NCBI GenBank assembly: GCA_035275625.1
Contig: DATEMK010000072.1
Coordinates: 1-24,213 of the forward strand
Direction of reading: 5' to 3'
Source: DATEMK01 sp035275625
GTDB taxonomy: Bacteria; Bacteroidota; Bacteroidia; AKYH767-A; OLB10
Length of the DNA: 24,213 bases
Shown: positions 7,811 through 14,382 of the stretch, in pieces
Position numbering within the stretch: the first letter of the stretch is position 1
How the letters are laid out: the number at the start of each line of letters is the position of its first letter
Notes under the pieces: generated by a model
Told to the model about the DNA's origin: nothing
What the model saw: only the letters and a program-made list of their open reading frames with translations
Database searches by the model: none
Translations under genes and position numbers: made by a program

Positions 7811-7878
7811 TAAAAGTGAAACCTGTATGCTGACAAACATTACACAATTAAAGAAAGTTGTTACATCATTCACACATT
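7811..7878 (-). promoter_or_regulatory. Promoter and duplicated operator of the candidate small RNA (site D)
   Basis: Minus-strand reading: distal AATGTGTGAATGATGTAAC (core 7860-7869), 11 nt, proximal ATTGTGTAAT (7839-7848), 20 nt, and -7-like CACTTTTA (7811-7818). The TGA inside the distal extension is the stop codon of the AraC-family gene (7870-7872), so the operator is built into the end of that coding region. The core repeat phasing (21 bp) is the same as at sites A, B and C. The -7 box is the least certain part. Confidence 0.65.
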
Positions 7879-8457
7879 TTCAAGTGTGCTTCGCCTTTTG
7901 TGTTTTAGTGATTTGAAAAAAGTTGGCGTTAAGCCGGTTATTTTTTTAAATTGATTGGAAAGTGCGGCAACACTACTGTAGTGGAGTTTCCAGGCAATTT
8001 CAGTAAGGTTGAGCTCGTCATAAATAATAAGCTCCTTTACCCTTTCAATTTTATGAAGAAGAATGAATTGTTCAATAGTGGTGCCTTCTGTTTCGGAAAA
8101 CAGGTTTGCCAGATAAGTGTAATCGTAATCTAATTTTTCACTCAGGAAATCAGAAAAATTTATTTTGGGCAGCTCATCTGTATAATGCACCATTTCAATA
8201 ATTACATTTTTTATTTTTTCAATCAGCATGGCTCTCTTGTCGTCCATCAGCTCCAGCCCGGATTTAAGCAAAGCCATTTTAAATTGTTCACGCTGCTGTG
8301 AAGTGATATTTTCCATAATGTCCACTTCGCCCAAATCAACAGTAACAAAATGCAGCCCGAGTTTTTTCAGCTCTTCTTTCACCAGCATCTTGCAGCGAAT
8401 GCTTACCATGTATTTTATGTAGAGTTTCAATTGTCCGATATTAATGCCAAATGCCAA
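7870..8457 (-). CDS. AraC-family transcriptional regulator with a ferredoxin-like N-terminal domain
   Basis: 195 aa from the ATG at 8457. The C-terminal part (about 95-185) is an AraC-type double helix-turn-helix: FSDFLSEKLDYDYTYLANLF is the first HTH, LHKIERVKELIIYDELNLTE the linker and start of the second, then IAWKLHYSSVAALSNQFKKI and TGLTPTFFKSLK, the classic second HTH and closing motif. The N-terminal part (about 10-80) looks like a heavy-metal-associated type ferredoxin-like fold (KLYIKYMVSIRCKMLVKEEL, then a strand pair ending in DLGEVDI). The metal motif MxCxxC is reduced to one cysteine (MVSIRC). The TTG at 8430 would give a start MKLYIKYM, which fits my memory of this family better than the annotated ATG; both are in frame. 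It has no sensor domain of the sugar-binding type. It is the nearest candidate regulator for sites A-D (inference). Confidence 0.85.
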   Translation of the reverse strand: MAFGINIGQLKLYIKYMVSIRCKMLVKEELKKLGLHFVTVDLGEVDIMENITSQQREQFKMALLKSGLELMDDKRAMLIEKIKNVIIEMVHYTDELPKINFSDFLSEKLDYDYTYLANLFSETEGTTIEQFILLHKIERVKELIIYDELNLTEIAWKLHYSSVAALSNQFKKITGLTPTFFKSLKHKRRSTLENV

Positions 8458-8501
8458 AGTTAAAAATCAGGGACGGTATTTGTGCGTTACTGTAAAATAA
8501 A

Positions 8502-8573
8502 ATCCTGGTAAAAACCGGGATAAGTCAGACCCTGTATCTTCAAACCGTTTCGCCAATAGAGAACGGTTTTTTT
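8502..8573 (+). ncRNA. Structured plus-strand element ending in a terminator (candidate small RNA or murA leader)
   Basis: Two hairpins lie in the gap between the divergent AraC-family and murA genes. The first is ATCCTGGT / ACCGGGAT with a 4-A loop (8502-8521, one G.T pair). The second is a terminator (8542-8573). A possible upstream -7-like element is GGTATTTG (8475-8482), which matches only weakly. No coding gene precedes this terminator on the plus strand, so it must end a short RNA, attenuate a murA leader transcript, or be incidental. Confidence 0.35.
8542..8573 (+). terminator. Orphan rho-independent terminator upstream of murA
   Basis: An 8-bp stem AAACCGTT / AACGGTTT (8542-8549 with 8562-8569) and 12-nt loop run directly into a T tract (8567-8573). 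The minus strand lacks a T tract after the stem, so it acts only on rightward transcription. It lies about 95 bp before the murA start. Confidence 0.65.
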
Positions 8574-8636
8574 ATTTCAGACGTTAATTGTTAGTTACTT
8601 TTTTTAATTACAACTTTTTCAGGGAACCTCCTTATT

Positions 8637-8644
8637 TATTTTCG
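8637..8644 (+). promoter_or_regulatory. Putative -7 box of murA
   Basis: TATTTTCG is one base off TAnnTTTG and lies 24 bp before the murA ATG, after the orphan terminator. No convincing -33 element is seen. Confidence 0.35.
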
Positions 8645-8668
8645 CATTGTAAATTTTAAATTTTCTTA

Positions 8669-9973
8669 ATGAACAGTTTCGAAATCCGCGGACCCGTCCG
8701 TCTTAAAGGAGAAATAACTCCGCAGGGAGCCAAGAATGAAGCGTTGCAGATAATATGCGCTGTGCTGCTTACTGCAGAAAAAGTGACGATCAGCAATATT
8801 CCCGACATACGTGATGTGAATAAGCTGATAGAGCTATTGCAAAGCATGGGGGTTAAGACTTCGAAGGTGGCTGAAGGCACTTATGAATTCCAGGCAGATA
8901 AAGTGAATCTTGATTATCTTGAAACTCCTGAATTTGCAAAACAAGCTGCCGCATTGCGCGGTTCAATAATGATAGTGGGGCCGATGCTTTCGAGGTTTGG
9001 CAAAGCAAGTATTCCGCGACCGGGAGGAGACAAGATCGGAAGAAGAAGACTGGATACCCACTTTATCGGGTTCATGAACCTGGGTGCCAAATTTGACTTT
9101 GATACAGAAGAGAATTTTTACAAAGTTGAAGCGAAAGAACTGAAAGGGACCTATATGCTTTTGGAGGAAGCTTCTGTTACCGGAACTGCCAATATCATAA
9201 TGGCAGCAGCGCTGGCTTCAGGCGAAACTTCAATTTATAACGCAGCCTGCGAACCATACATTCAGCAGTTATGTAAAATGCTGAACAGTATGGGAGCCGG
9301 GATTTCTGGAATCGGTTCCAATCTTTTAATAATAAAAGGAGTTTCAAAACTTAAAGGATGCACTCACAGGATGTTGCCCGATATGATTGAAATCGGGAGC
9401 TTCATAGGGCTGGCTGCCATGACGCAATCTGAACTTACCATTAAAAATGCCGGTCTTGAACATCTTGGAATTATCCCTGCGGTTTTTCAAAGATTAGGAA
9501 TTAAAATAGAGTTTAAAAACGATGATATTTTTATTCCGGCACAGGAGAATTATGAAATAGAAACTTTTATAGACGGTTCTATTCTCACCATTGCCGATGC
9601 CATCTGGCCCGGCTTCACTCCTGACCTTTTAAGCGTGGCGCTTGTAACGGCTACCCAGGCAAACGGAACAGCTCTCATTCACCAGAAAATGTTTGAAAGC
9701 CGCTTATTCTTCGTTGATAAACTGATTGATATGGGAGCACAGATTATATTATGTGATCCTCACCGGGCAACTGTCATCGGGTTGAACAGGAAACATTTGC
9801 TCAAGGGAATTCAGATGACTTCACCTGATATTCGCGCTGGAGTTGCTTTATTGATTGCCGCACTTTCTGCAAAAGGCAAGAGTGTTATCCATAATATTGA
9901 ACAGATTGACAGGGGCTATCAGAAAATTGATGAACGGTTAAACCTGCTTGGCGCAAACATTAAAAGAGTTTAA
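8669..9973 (+). CDS. murA: UDP-N-acetylglucosamine 1-carboxyvinyltransferase (MurA), Asp-type active site
   Basis: 434 aa, full length for MurA (about 420-435). It transfers enolpyruvate from PEP to UDP-GlcNAc, the first committed step of peptidoglycan synthesis, in the cytoplasm. The inside-out alpha/beta barrel is recognisable: GEITPQGAKNEAL holds the catalytic Lys22-Asn23, and the mobile loop reads RPGGDKIGRRRLDTH. In E. coli the loop carries Cys115; here the aligned residue is Asp121. Arg126 aligns with E. coli Arg120, and WPGFTPDLLS carries the catalytic Asp (D319). The Asp variant is active in mycobacteria and chlamydiae and escapes alkylation by fosfomycin, so this strain's MurA should be insensitive (established for the substitution, inferred here). 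The start ATG gives the normal N-terminus. Confidence 0.96.
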   Translation: MNSFEIRGPVRLKGEITPQGAKNEALQIICAVLLTAEKVTISNIPDIRDVNKLIELLQSMGVKTSKVAEGTYEFQADKVNLDYLETPEFAKQAAALRGSIMIVGPMLSRFGKASIPRPGGDKIGRRRLDTHFIGFMNLGAKFDFDTEENFYKVEAKELKGTYMLLEEASVTGTANIIMAAALASGETSIYNAACEPYIQQLCKMLNSMGAGISGIGSNLLIIKGVSKLKGCTHRMLPDMIEIGSFIGLAAMTQSELTIKNAGLEHLGIIPAVFQRLGIKIEFKNDDIFIPAQENYEIETFIDGSILTIADAIWPGFTPDLLSVALVTATQANGTALIHQKMFESRLFFVDKLIDMGAQIILCDPHRATVIGLNRKHLLKGIQMTSPDIRAGVALLIAALSAKGKSVIHNIEQIDRGYQKIDERLNLLGANIKRV

Positions 9974-10076
9974 TTCACTCGTATTTCACTGCTTTTTATT
10001 AATATTGCGGCAATCCTGAAAATAATAATTCAATAAAAATTCATCAATGAAAATAATCAACAGTAATACTTGGTAT

Positions 10077-10084
10077 CATATTTG
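10077..10084 (+). promoter_or_regulatory. Putative -7 box of the first TlpA-like gene
   Basis: CATATTTG is a two-mismatch match to TAnnTTTG. If used, transcription would start near 10091, which would exclude the ATG at 10047 and support the ATG at 10113 for the following gene. Weak on its own. Confidence 0.3.
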
Positions 10085-10112
10085 TCTTTCGAAAGGAAAT
10101 AAATTAATAACC

Positions 10113-10646
10113 ATGCTTAAAAAATTAAACTACTTTTTAATCCTTATCGGAATTGCAACTTTTGCATTCGGATTTGTTTATCAAAACAACAAACAGGGAA
10201 CCAATGTAGGAGATAAAGCCATTGATCTCGCTTTCTCTACTCCCGAAGGAAAGACCTTAGCGTTGTCTTCGCTAAAAGGAAAAGTCGTTTTGCTTGATTT
10301 CTGGGCATCCTGGTGCGGTCCCTGCAGAATGGAAAATCCGTATGTCGTAGCTGCTTATAATAAATACAAGGACGTTAAATTTAAGAAAGCAAAAGGATTC
10401 ACCATTTACAGCGTTTCTCTTGATCAGAATAAGGATGCGTGGTTAAAAGCTATTACTAAAGACGGATTGATTTGGGAAAATCATGTAAGTGATCTTGGAG
10501 GCTGGAATTCAAAACCGGCTGCAATCTATGGGGTCTACTCAATACCGGCAAGCTGGCTGATTGATGAAAAAGGAATTATTGTAGGTAAAAATCTCAGAGG
10601 CCCTGCACTGGAACAGGCTTTGGACAAACTGCTTTCGAACCAATAA
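10113..10646 (+). CDS. TlpA/ResA-like thiol-disulfide oxidoreductase, exported
   Basis: 177 aa from the ATG at 10113; an in-frame ATG at 10047 would add 22 residues. I chose 10113 because it places a clean signal sequence or membrane anchor (LKKLNYFLILIGIATFAFGF, residues 2-21) at the N-terminus. The TlpA/AhpC-TSA domain follows: strand VVLLDFWASW, active site W67-C68-G-P-C71 and the cis-proline region YSIPASWLID. The second half has the inserted helix-loop typical of TlpA-like proteins. It probably reduces or isomerises disulfides, or reduces haem-binding Cys, in the periplasm. It is followed by a strong terminator, so it is probably monocistronic or the last gene after murA (139 bp gap). 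Confidence 0.88.
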   Translation: MLKKLNYFLILIGIATFAFGFVYQNNKQGTNVGDKAIDLAFSTPEGKTLALSSLKGKVVLLDFWASWCGPCRMENPYVVAAYNKYKDVKFKKAKGFTIYSVSLDQNKDAWLKAITKDGLIWENHVSDLGGWNSKPAAIYGVYSIPASWLIDEKGIIVGKNLRGPALEQALDKLLSNQ

Positions 10647-10667
10647 ATATTTTACCTTTAACATTTG

Positions 10668-10703
10668 CAACACGGAAGACCGAAAGGTCTTCTGTTGTTT
10701 TTT
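10668..10703 (+). terminator. Rho-independent terminator after the TlpA-like gene
   Basis: Stem GAAGACC / GGTCTTC with a GAAA tetraloop is extended, past a two-base CG bulge, by CAACA / TGTTG, and is followed by a T run. It lies about 22 nt after the stop and isolates grpE-dnaJ from the upstream gene. Confidence 0.92.
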
Positions 10704-10704
10704 A

Positions 10705-10712
10705 TACCTTTG
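10705..10712 (+). promoter_or_regulatory. -7 box of the grpE-dnaJ operon
   Basis: TACCTTTG is a perfect match to the Bacteroidota TAnnTTTG box. It lies right after the terminator and 47 bp before the first grpE ATG. No -33 TTTG at the right spacing and no CIRCE inverted repeat is visible. Confidence 0.6.
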
Positions 10713-10758
10713 CCTGTCAATTTGGCCACCCTTCCTTAGCTGGCAAAATATTTGACTC

Positions 10759-11325
10759 ATGGTTTTCAGAAAAAATAAAAGACAGAAAGAAATGAATAAA
10801 AATCAACAAATGGTTGATGAAAACGAACAGGAAAATCCTGATAAGGAAAGTATTTTGAACCAGCCGGCCCGGGCGGAGTTGCCTGCTGAACCTGAAGATG
10901 AAACAGCCAGGCTGGAAGAATCTCTTGCACTAGAAAAGGATAAATATTTACGCCTGATTGCTGAATTTGATAATTATAAAAAAAGGAACCTTAAAGAACG
11001 CATTGAATTATTAAAATCTGCCGGTGAAGATATTATTGTTTCTATTCTGCCTGTCCTGGATGATTTTGAAAGAGCCGCAAAAGCGGATGCTTTACCCGAA
11101 GGCATCTCCCTTATTTATAATAAGTTTATAAGCATTCTTAATCAGAAGGGGCTGACACCAATGGATGCTGCGGGAAAAGATTTTGATCCCGATTTACATG
11201 ATGCACTTTCCAATATTCCGGTTGAGGATGAAAAGATGAAAAATAAAGTGCTGGAAGAAATTGAAAAAGGCTACTTTTTAAATGATAAAGTGGTCCGGCA
11301 CGCTAAGGTTATTGTCGGAAAATAA
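10759..11325 (+). CDS. grpE: GrpE, nucleotide-exchange factor of DnaK
   Basis: 188 aa. An acidic, disordered N-terminus (about 12-50) is followed by the long coiled-coil dimer helix (about 50-90; LIAEFDNYKKRNLKERIELL is the GrpE signature region). The C-terminal beta-wing head ends in DKVVRHAKVIVGK, typical of the family (NGKVLRPAxVxV). It speeds ADP release from DnaK. An in-frame ATG at 10792 (MNKNQQMVD) is an equally good start and would remove 11 basic residues; the family N-terminus is too variable to decide. dnaJ follows after 62 bp, so the two form the usual chaperone operon; dnaK is not in the window. Confidence 0.95.
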   Translation: MVFRKNKRQKEMNKNQQMVDENEQENPDKESILNQPARAELPAEPEDETARLEESLALEKDKYLRLIAEFDNYKKRNLKERIELLKSAGEDIIVSILPVLDDFERAAKADALPEGISLIYNKFISILNQKGLTPMDAAGKDFDPDLHDALSNIPVEDEKMKNKVLEEIEKGYFLNDKVVRHAKVIVGK

Positions 11326-11387
11326 GTATTGGTTTATTGATTAATTAATGGATGAAATGAAACTTTTCGCTTTCTCTATATAGTAAA

Positions 11388-12536
11388 ATGTCAAAACGAG
11401 ATTATTATGAAGTGCTGGGTGTGGCCCGTAATTCTGGGGAACCTGAAATTAAAAAAGCATACCGGCAAATGGCTTTGAAATATCATCCCGACAAAAACCC
11501 GGGAGATAAAGCAGCTGAAGAAAAATTTAAAGAAGCAGCAGAAGCTTATGAAGTACTCAGCAATCCGGAGAAAAAAAATCGTTACGATCAGTTCGGACAC
11601 CAGGGTTTAGGCGGTGGAGGCGGGGGTGGTTATGGCATGAACGTGGAAGATATATTCAGCCACTTTGGAGATATTTTTGGCGGACAACATCCTTTTGAAA
11701 GTTTTTTTGGCGGAGGCGGATCACGGGGCGGCAGGCGTTATGTCAATAAAGGAAGCAATCTGCGGATAAAAGTAACCCTCAATTTATCTGAAATAGCTAA
11801 AGGGGTTGAAAAGAAAATAAAAGTCAATAAACAGGTTGCATGTTCAGTGTGTAACGGAAGCGGGGCACAAAACTCTTCCTCTTTTTCATCCTGTCATACT
11901 TGCAAAGGATCAGGTCAGATACACAGAGTGACTAATACTATATTGGGTCAGATGCAAACTACTTCAACCTGTCCGACTTGCAATGGAGAAGGACAGGTAA
12001 TTACAAGTAAATGTAAAAACTGCCAGGGACATGGAACCATGTATGGAGAAGAAGTCATTTCTATCAACATACCCGCAGGTGTTGCTGAAGGAATGCAAAT
12101 GACGATGAGCGGCAAAGGAAATGCAGCAGAACGTGGCGGAGTTCCGGGTGATTTATTAATAGCCATCGAAGAAGCCGAAGATCCGCAGTTGAAACGCGAT
12201 GGGCATAATCTTCATTTTGACCTGTATATTAATTTTTCAGAGGCTGCTTTGGGCATGAACACCGAGATACCGACAATTGACGGGAAAGCAAAAATAAAAA
12301 TTGAACCCGGTACGCAACCCGGAAAAGTATTGCGGTTAAAAGGTAAAGGGTTGCCCGAACTCAACAGCTATCATAAAGGGGATTTGCTTGTTAATATAAA
12401 TGTATGGACACCCCAACATTTAACCTCGGAAGAAAAAAAAATACTTGAAAAATTGCGCACCGCAGAAAATTTTCAGCCTAAACCCGGTAAAGGAGAGAAA
12501 AGTTTTTTTGAAAAGATGAAAGAGTATTTTAATTAG
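11388..12536 (+). CDS. dnaJ: DnaJ, Hsp40 co-chaperone (type I)
   Basis: 382 aa, normal length. The J domain is at residues 5-68 with the HPD triad at 33-35. A Gly-rich linker follows (72-115, including a run of glycines and FGDIFGG). The zinc domain has four CxxCxGxG repeats, with cysteines at 152/155, 169/172, 195/198 and 209/212. The C-terminal substrate-binding domains run from about 220 to 365. It hands unfolded proteins to DnaK and stimulates its ATPase. All motifs are intact. It is co-transcribed with grpE. No terminator is obvious after the stop; the next 540 bp on the other strand hold a pseudogene. Confidence 0.97.
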   Translation: MSKRDYYEVLGVARNSGEPEIKKAYRQMALKYHPDKNPGDKAAEEKFKEAAEAYEVLSNPEKKNRYDQFGHQGLGGGGGGGYGMNVEDIFSHFGDIFGGQHPFESFFGGGGSRGGRRYVNKGSNLRIKVTLNLSEIAKGVEKKIKVNKQVACSVCNGSGAQNSSSFSSCHTCKGSGQIHRVTNTILGQMQTTSTCPTCNGEGQVITSKCKNCQGHGTMYGEEVISINIPAGVAEGMQMTMSGKGNAAERGGVPGDLLIAIEEAEDPQLKRDGHNLHFDLYINFSEAALGMNTEIPTIDGKAKIKIEPGTQPGKVLRLKGKGLPELNSYHKGDLLVNINVWTPQHLTSEEKKILEKLRTAENFQPKPGKGEKSFFEKMKEYFN

Positions 12537-12544
12537 CGTTTTAA

Positions 12545-13088
12545 TTCAATATATAATACTTCAAGGTTTAGTATTGCTTTTTCACCTGGCAAGGGGATAA
12601 TTTCTAAAAGTTAAATACATGCCTTAATATTATAGGCCGGTAATCTTCCGGACTAATAAAAATTGCATTTCATTTTTGAATTGGTGATTATTTTTTCACC
12701 TTCTGCCTCACACTTTGGTAATCTTTCATACTCTTTTGCTGATGTTTGCGCCACGCTTGCATAAAATAAAATATTTTGCTCCGGAGGAAGAATATGCTTT
12801 TACAGATTATTTTACAGAGGCAAGCCCAATAGTTTTGAACAATTTTTTCTTCCCGGAAGAGAGATGCGATACACCAGGCAGTTACACAAAAATATGAGAG
12901 GGAGAAATGTATTTTTCAAAGGTGGGCGCCTCTGACGGGTTGCCTGTTATGAATTCGCAACTTGCGGGAAGCTTGCCTTCAGAACCTTTACGTATCAAGG
13001 GTTTAACGAGGTTTTCCCTCTCAAGTAAATGCATTATAAAACAGCTTCCGATATAGTCCGTTTCTCCTGTTATAAAAACTGTTTTCAT
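12545..13088 (-). pseudogene. Decayed NAD(P)-binding (NmrA/epimerase-type) oxidoreductase
   Basis: ATG at 13088 opens MKTVFITGETDYIG, a Rossmann-fold N-terminus whose nucleotide motif GGTGYIG has lost two glycines. Coding stops at 12882 after about 68 codons. Further down the same strand, fragments continue the family sequence in shifting frames: GKKKLFKTIGLASVK, then a stop, then AYSSSGAKYFI, then YASVAQTSAK, MKDYQSVRQK (12700-12729), GEKIITNSKMKC and LLEIIPLPGEKAI (about 12572-12610). At least three frameshifts, two stops and an internal deletion are needed to join them. The left end is approximate. The opposite-strand frame at 12715-12897 is its shadow. It suggests an old gene loss; family assignment is from recall of Bacteroidota homologues. 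Confidence 0.8.
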
Positions 13089-13178
13089 TTGAATTTTCCA
13101 TTGGTAAAAACTTGTTTTTTCAGAGTGAAAACTGCAAAATTTATCTTAAACACATTGTTAAAAACTTCTTTTTTTTCA

Positions 13179-13210
13179 TTGACATACCATGAATTTTTTC
13201 CTGTTATTTG
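13179..13210 (+). promoter_or_regulatory. Putative promoter of the SWIB-domain gene
   Basis: TTG (13179-13181) and GTTATTTG (13203-13210) have the spacing of a Bacteroidota -33/-7 pair, 21 nt apart. The -7 box matches TAnnTTTG at six of eight positions. The leader would be about 25 nt to the ATG at 13243. Confidence 0.4.
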
Positions 13211-13242
13211 CCTCTCAAACAAATTAAAAACTCAATTATACT

Positions 13243-13581
13243 ATGGCAAAAAAAGCAAAAAAGCCCGCAAAAAAAGCAGCAAAAAAAGCGGCTCCTAAAA
13301 AGAAAGCTGCGGCAAAACCAAAAGTAAAAAGAAAACCAAATCCGGCTTTCATGAAACCCATGAACATCGGTGAGGCATTACATCCTGTTATTGGCAGCAA
13401 AGCAATGCCACGGACTGAAGTAGTTAAAAAACTTTGGGAATACATTAAAAAGAACAAACTTCAGGATGCAAAAGAAAGACGCAACATCAATGCTGATTCA
13501 AATCTTCAGAAAGTATTCGGTGGAAAGAAAACAGTTTCTATGTTTGAAATGACAAAGCTCGTAAACAAGCATCTTTCTTAA
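13243..13581 (+). CDS. SWIB/MDM2-domain protein with a histone H1-like basic tail
   Basis: 112 aa. Residues 1-35 are almost only Lys, Ala and Pro (AKKAKKPAKKAAKK and so on), resembling the tails of bacterial H1-like proteins. Residues about 36-112 form a complete SWIB/MDM2 domain: NIGEALHPVIGSKAMPRTEV, VKKLWEYIKKNKLQD, then RRNINADSNLQKVFGGKKTV and MFEMTKLVNKHL. SWIB domains occur in eukaryotic chromatin remodellers, fused to topoisomerase I in Chlamydia and as small free proteins in Bacteroidota. It is probably a DNA- or nucleoid-associated protein, but the target is unknown. It is monocistronic with a strong terminator. The low-complexity N-terminus is genuine coding sequence, as shown by the intact downstream domain in the same frame. 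Confidence 0.9.
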   Translation: MAKKAKKPAKKAAKKAAPKKKAAAKPKVKRKPNPAFMKPMNIGEALHPVIGSKAMPRTEVVKKLWEYIKKNKLQDAKERRNINADSNLQKVFGGKKTVSMFEMTKLVNKHLS

Positions 13582-13605
13582 TTTTTTTAGTAAAAATAAC
13601 CGTTA

Positions 13606-13640
13606 AAAAGCGTTCCGGATTACGGAACGCTTTTGTTTTT
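13606..13640 (+). terminator. Rho-independent terminator of the SWIB gene
   Basis: A perfect 12-bp stem AAAAGCGTTCCG / CGGAACGCTTTT with a 5-nt loop (13606-13634) is followed by GTTTTTT. It lies about 25 nt after the stop. Confidence 0.93.
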
Positions 13641-13751
13641 TATTACACATCCTCCCCGCATTTTGTTTCCGAACCGTGAAATCCGGATTAAAACTGGCAC
13701 AGGTATTCTAAAACGATATTATTATTTACACGAAACTGACAACCATATGCA

Positions 13752-13779
13752 TTGCAGTTGCCTTAATTTTCTTATTTTG
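13752..13779 (+). promoter_or_regulatory. Putative promoter of the TlpA-DUF6029-Omp28 run
   Basis: TTATTTTG (13772-13779) is one base off TAnnTTTG, with a TTG at 13752-13754 upstream (17-nt spacing, slightly short). The ATG of the first gene is 50 nt further on. The rest of 13640-13828 shows no other feature. Confidence 0.35.
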
Positions 13780-13828
13780 GCATCCGTTTTCAGAATTAAT
13801 ATCATACCCGGTAAAAAAAAAGACGATC

Positions 13829-14353
13829 ATGAAAAAAATATTTCCTGTTTCAATTTTCCTTTGTATTATAACATTGTATAATTGTTATGCCCAGGAAAAA
13901 AAATTAAACATAATTCCATCTGTTAATATTAAAAAAATTAATGGTTCAACAATCAATACAGACAGCATTACCAATGATGGAAAACCTTTAATCATCAGCT
14001 TTTGGGCAACCTGGTGCAAACCCTGTGTGATGGAGCTGAATGCCATTGCAGACAATTATAAAGACTGGCAAAAAGAAACAGGGGTAAAATTAGTGGCGCT
14101 TTCGATTGATGACACGCGTACTTCTCCAAGTGTGGGCCCGTTTGTAAATGGCAAAGGATGGGATTATGAAGTGTATCTTGATCCCAATGGAGATTTGAAG
14201 CGTGCCATGAATGTGAATATGGTCCCGCATACTTTTTTACTGAATGGCAAAAGAGAAATTGTGGATCAGCATACTTCTTTTGCTCCGGGTGATGAAGAAC
14301 AATTATTTGAAAAGATTAAAAAAGTCGCAGCGGGTCAGCCACTCGACAAATAA
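13829..14353 (+). CDS. TlpA-like periplasmic thioredoxin-fold protein
   Basis: 174 aa with a signal peptide (1-21, ending CYAQ). The thioredoxin fold carries strand KPLIISFWATW, active site W62-C63-K-P-C66 and the cis-Pro segment NVNMVPHTFLLN. The WCKPC motif and the insertion region (SIDDTRTSPSVGPFV) place it in the TlpA/ResA group of periplasmic thiol-disulfide enzymes. The next gene, a DUF6029 barrel, starts 29 bp downstream, and an Omp28 protein with its own CxxC follows. A thioredoxin, a barrel and a CxxC lipoprotein in series suggest the enzyme keeps cysteines of its neighbours reduced or correctly paired (inference). Confidence 0.87.
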   Translation: MKKIFPVSIFLCIITLYNCYAQEKKLNIIPSVNIKKINGSTINTDSITNDGKPLIISFWATWCKPCVMELNAIADNYKDWQKETGVKLVALSIDDTRTSPSVGPFVNGKGWDYEVYLDPNGDLKRAMNVNMVPHTFLLNGKREIVDQHTSFAPGDEEQLFEKIKKVAAGQPLDK

Positions 14354-14382
14354 TTTTTTCCATCCATTCTTACTATTTCCAG

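Noticed and set aside
10047..10112. 22-codon N-terminal extension of the first TlpA-like protein
   Set aside because: It would put a polar stretch before the signal sequence; the ATG at 10113 gives a standard export signal.
12715..12897. Plus-strand frame of 60 codons
   Set aside because: It lies exactly opposite the pseudogene fragments and has no family resemblance or promoter.
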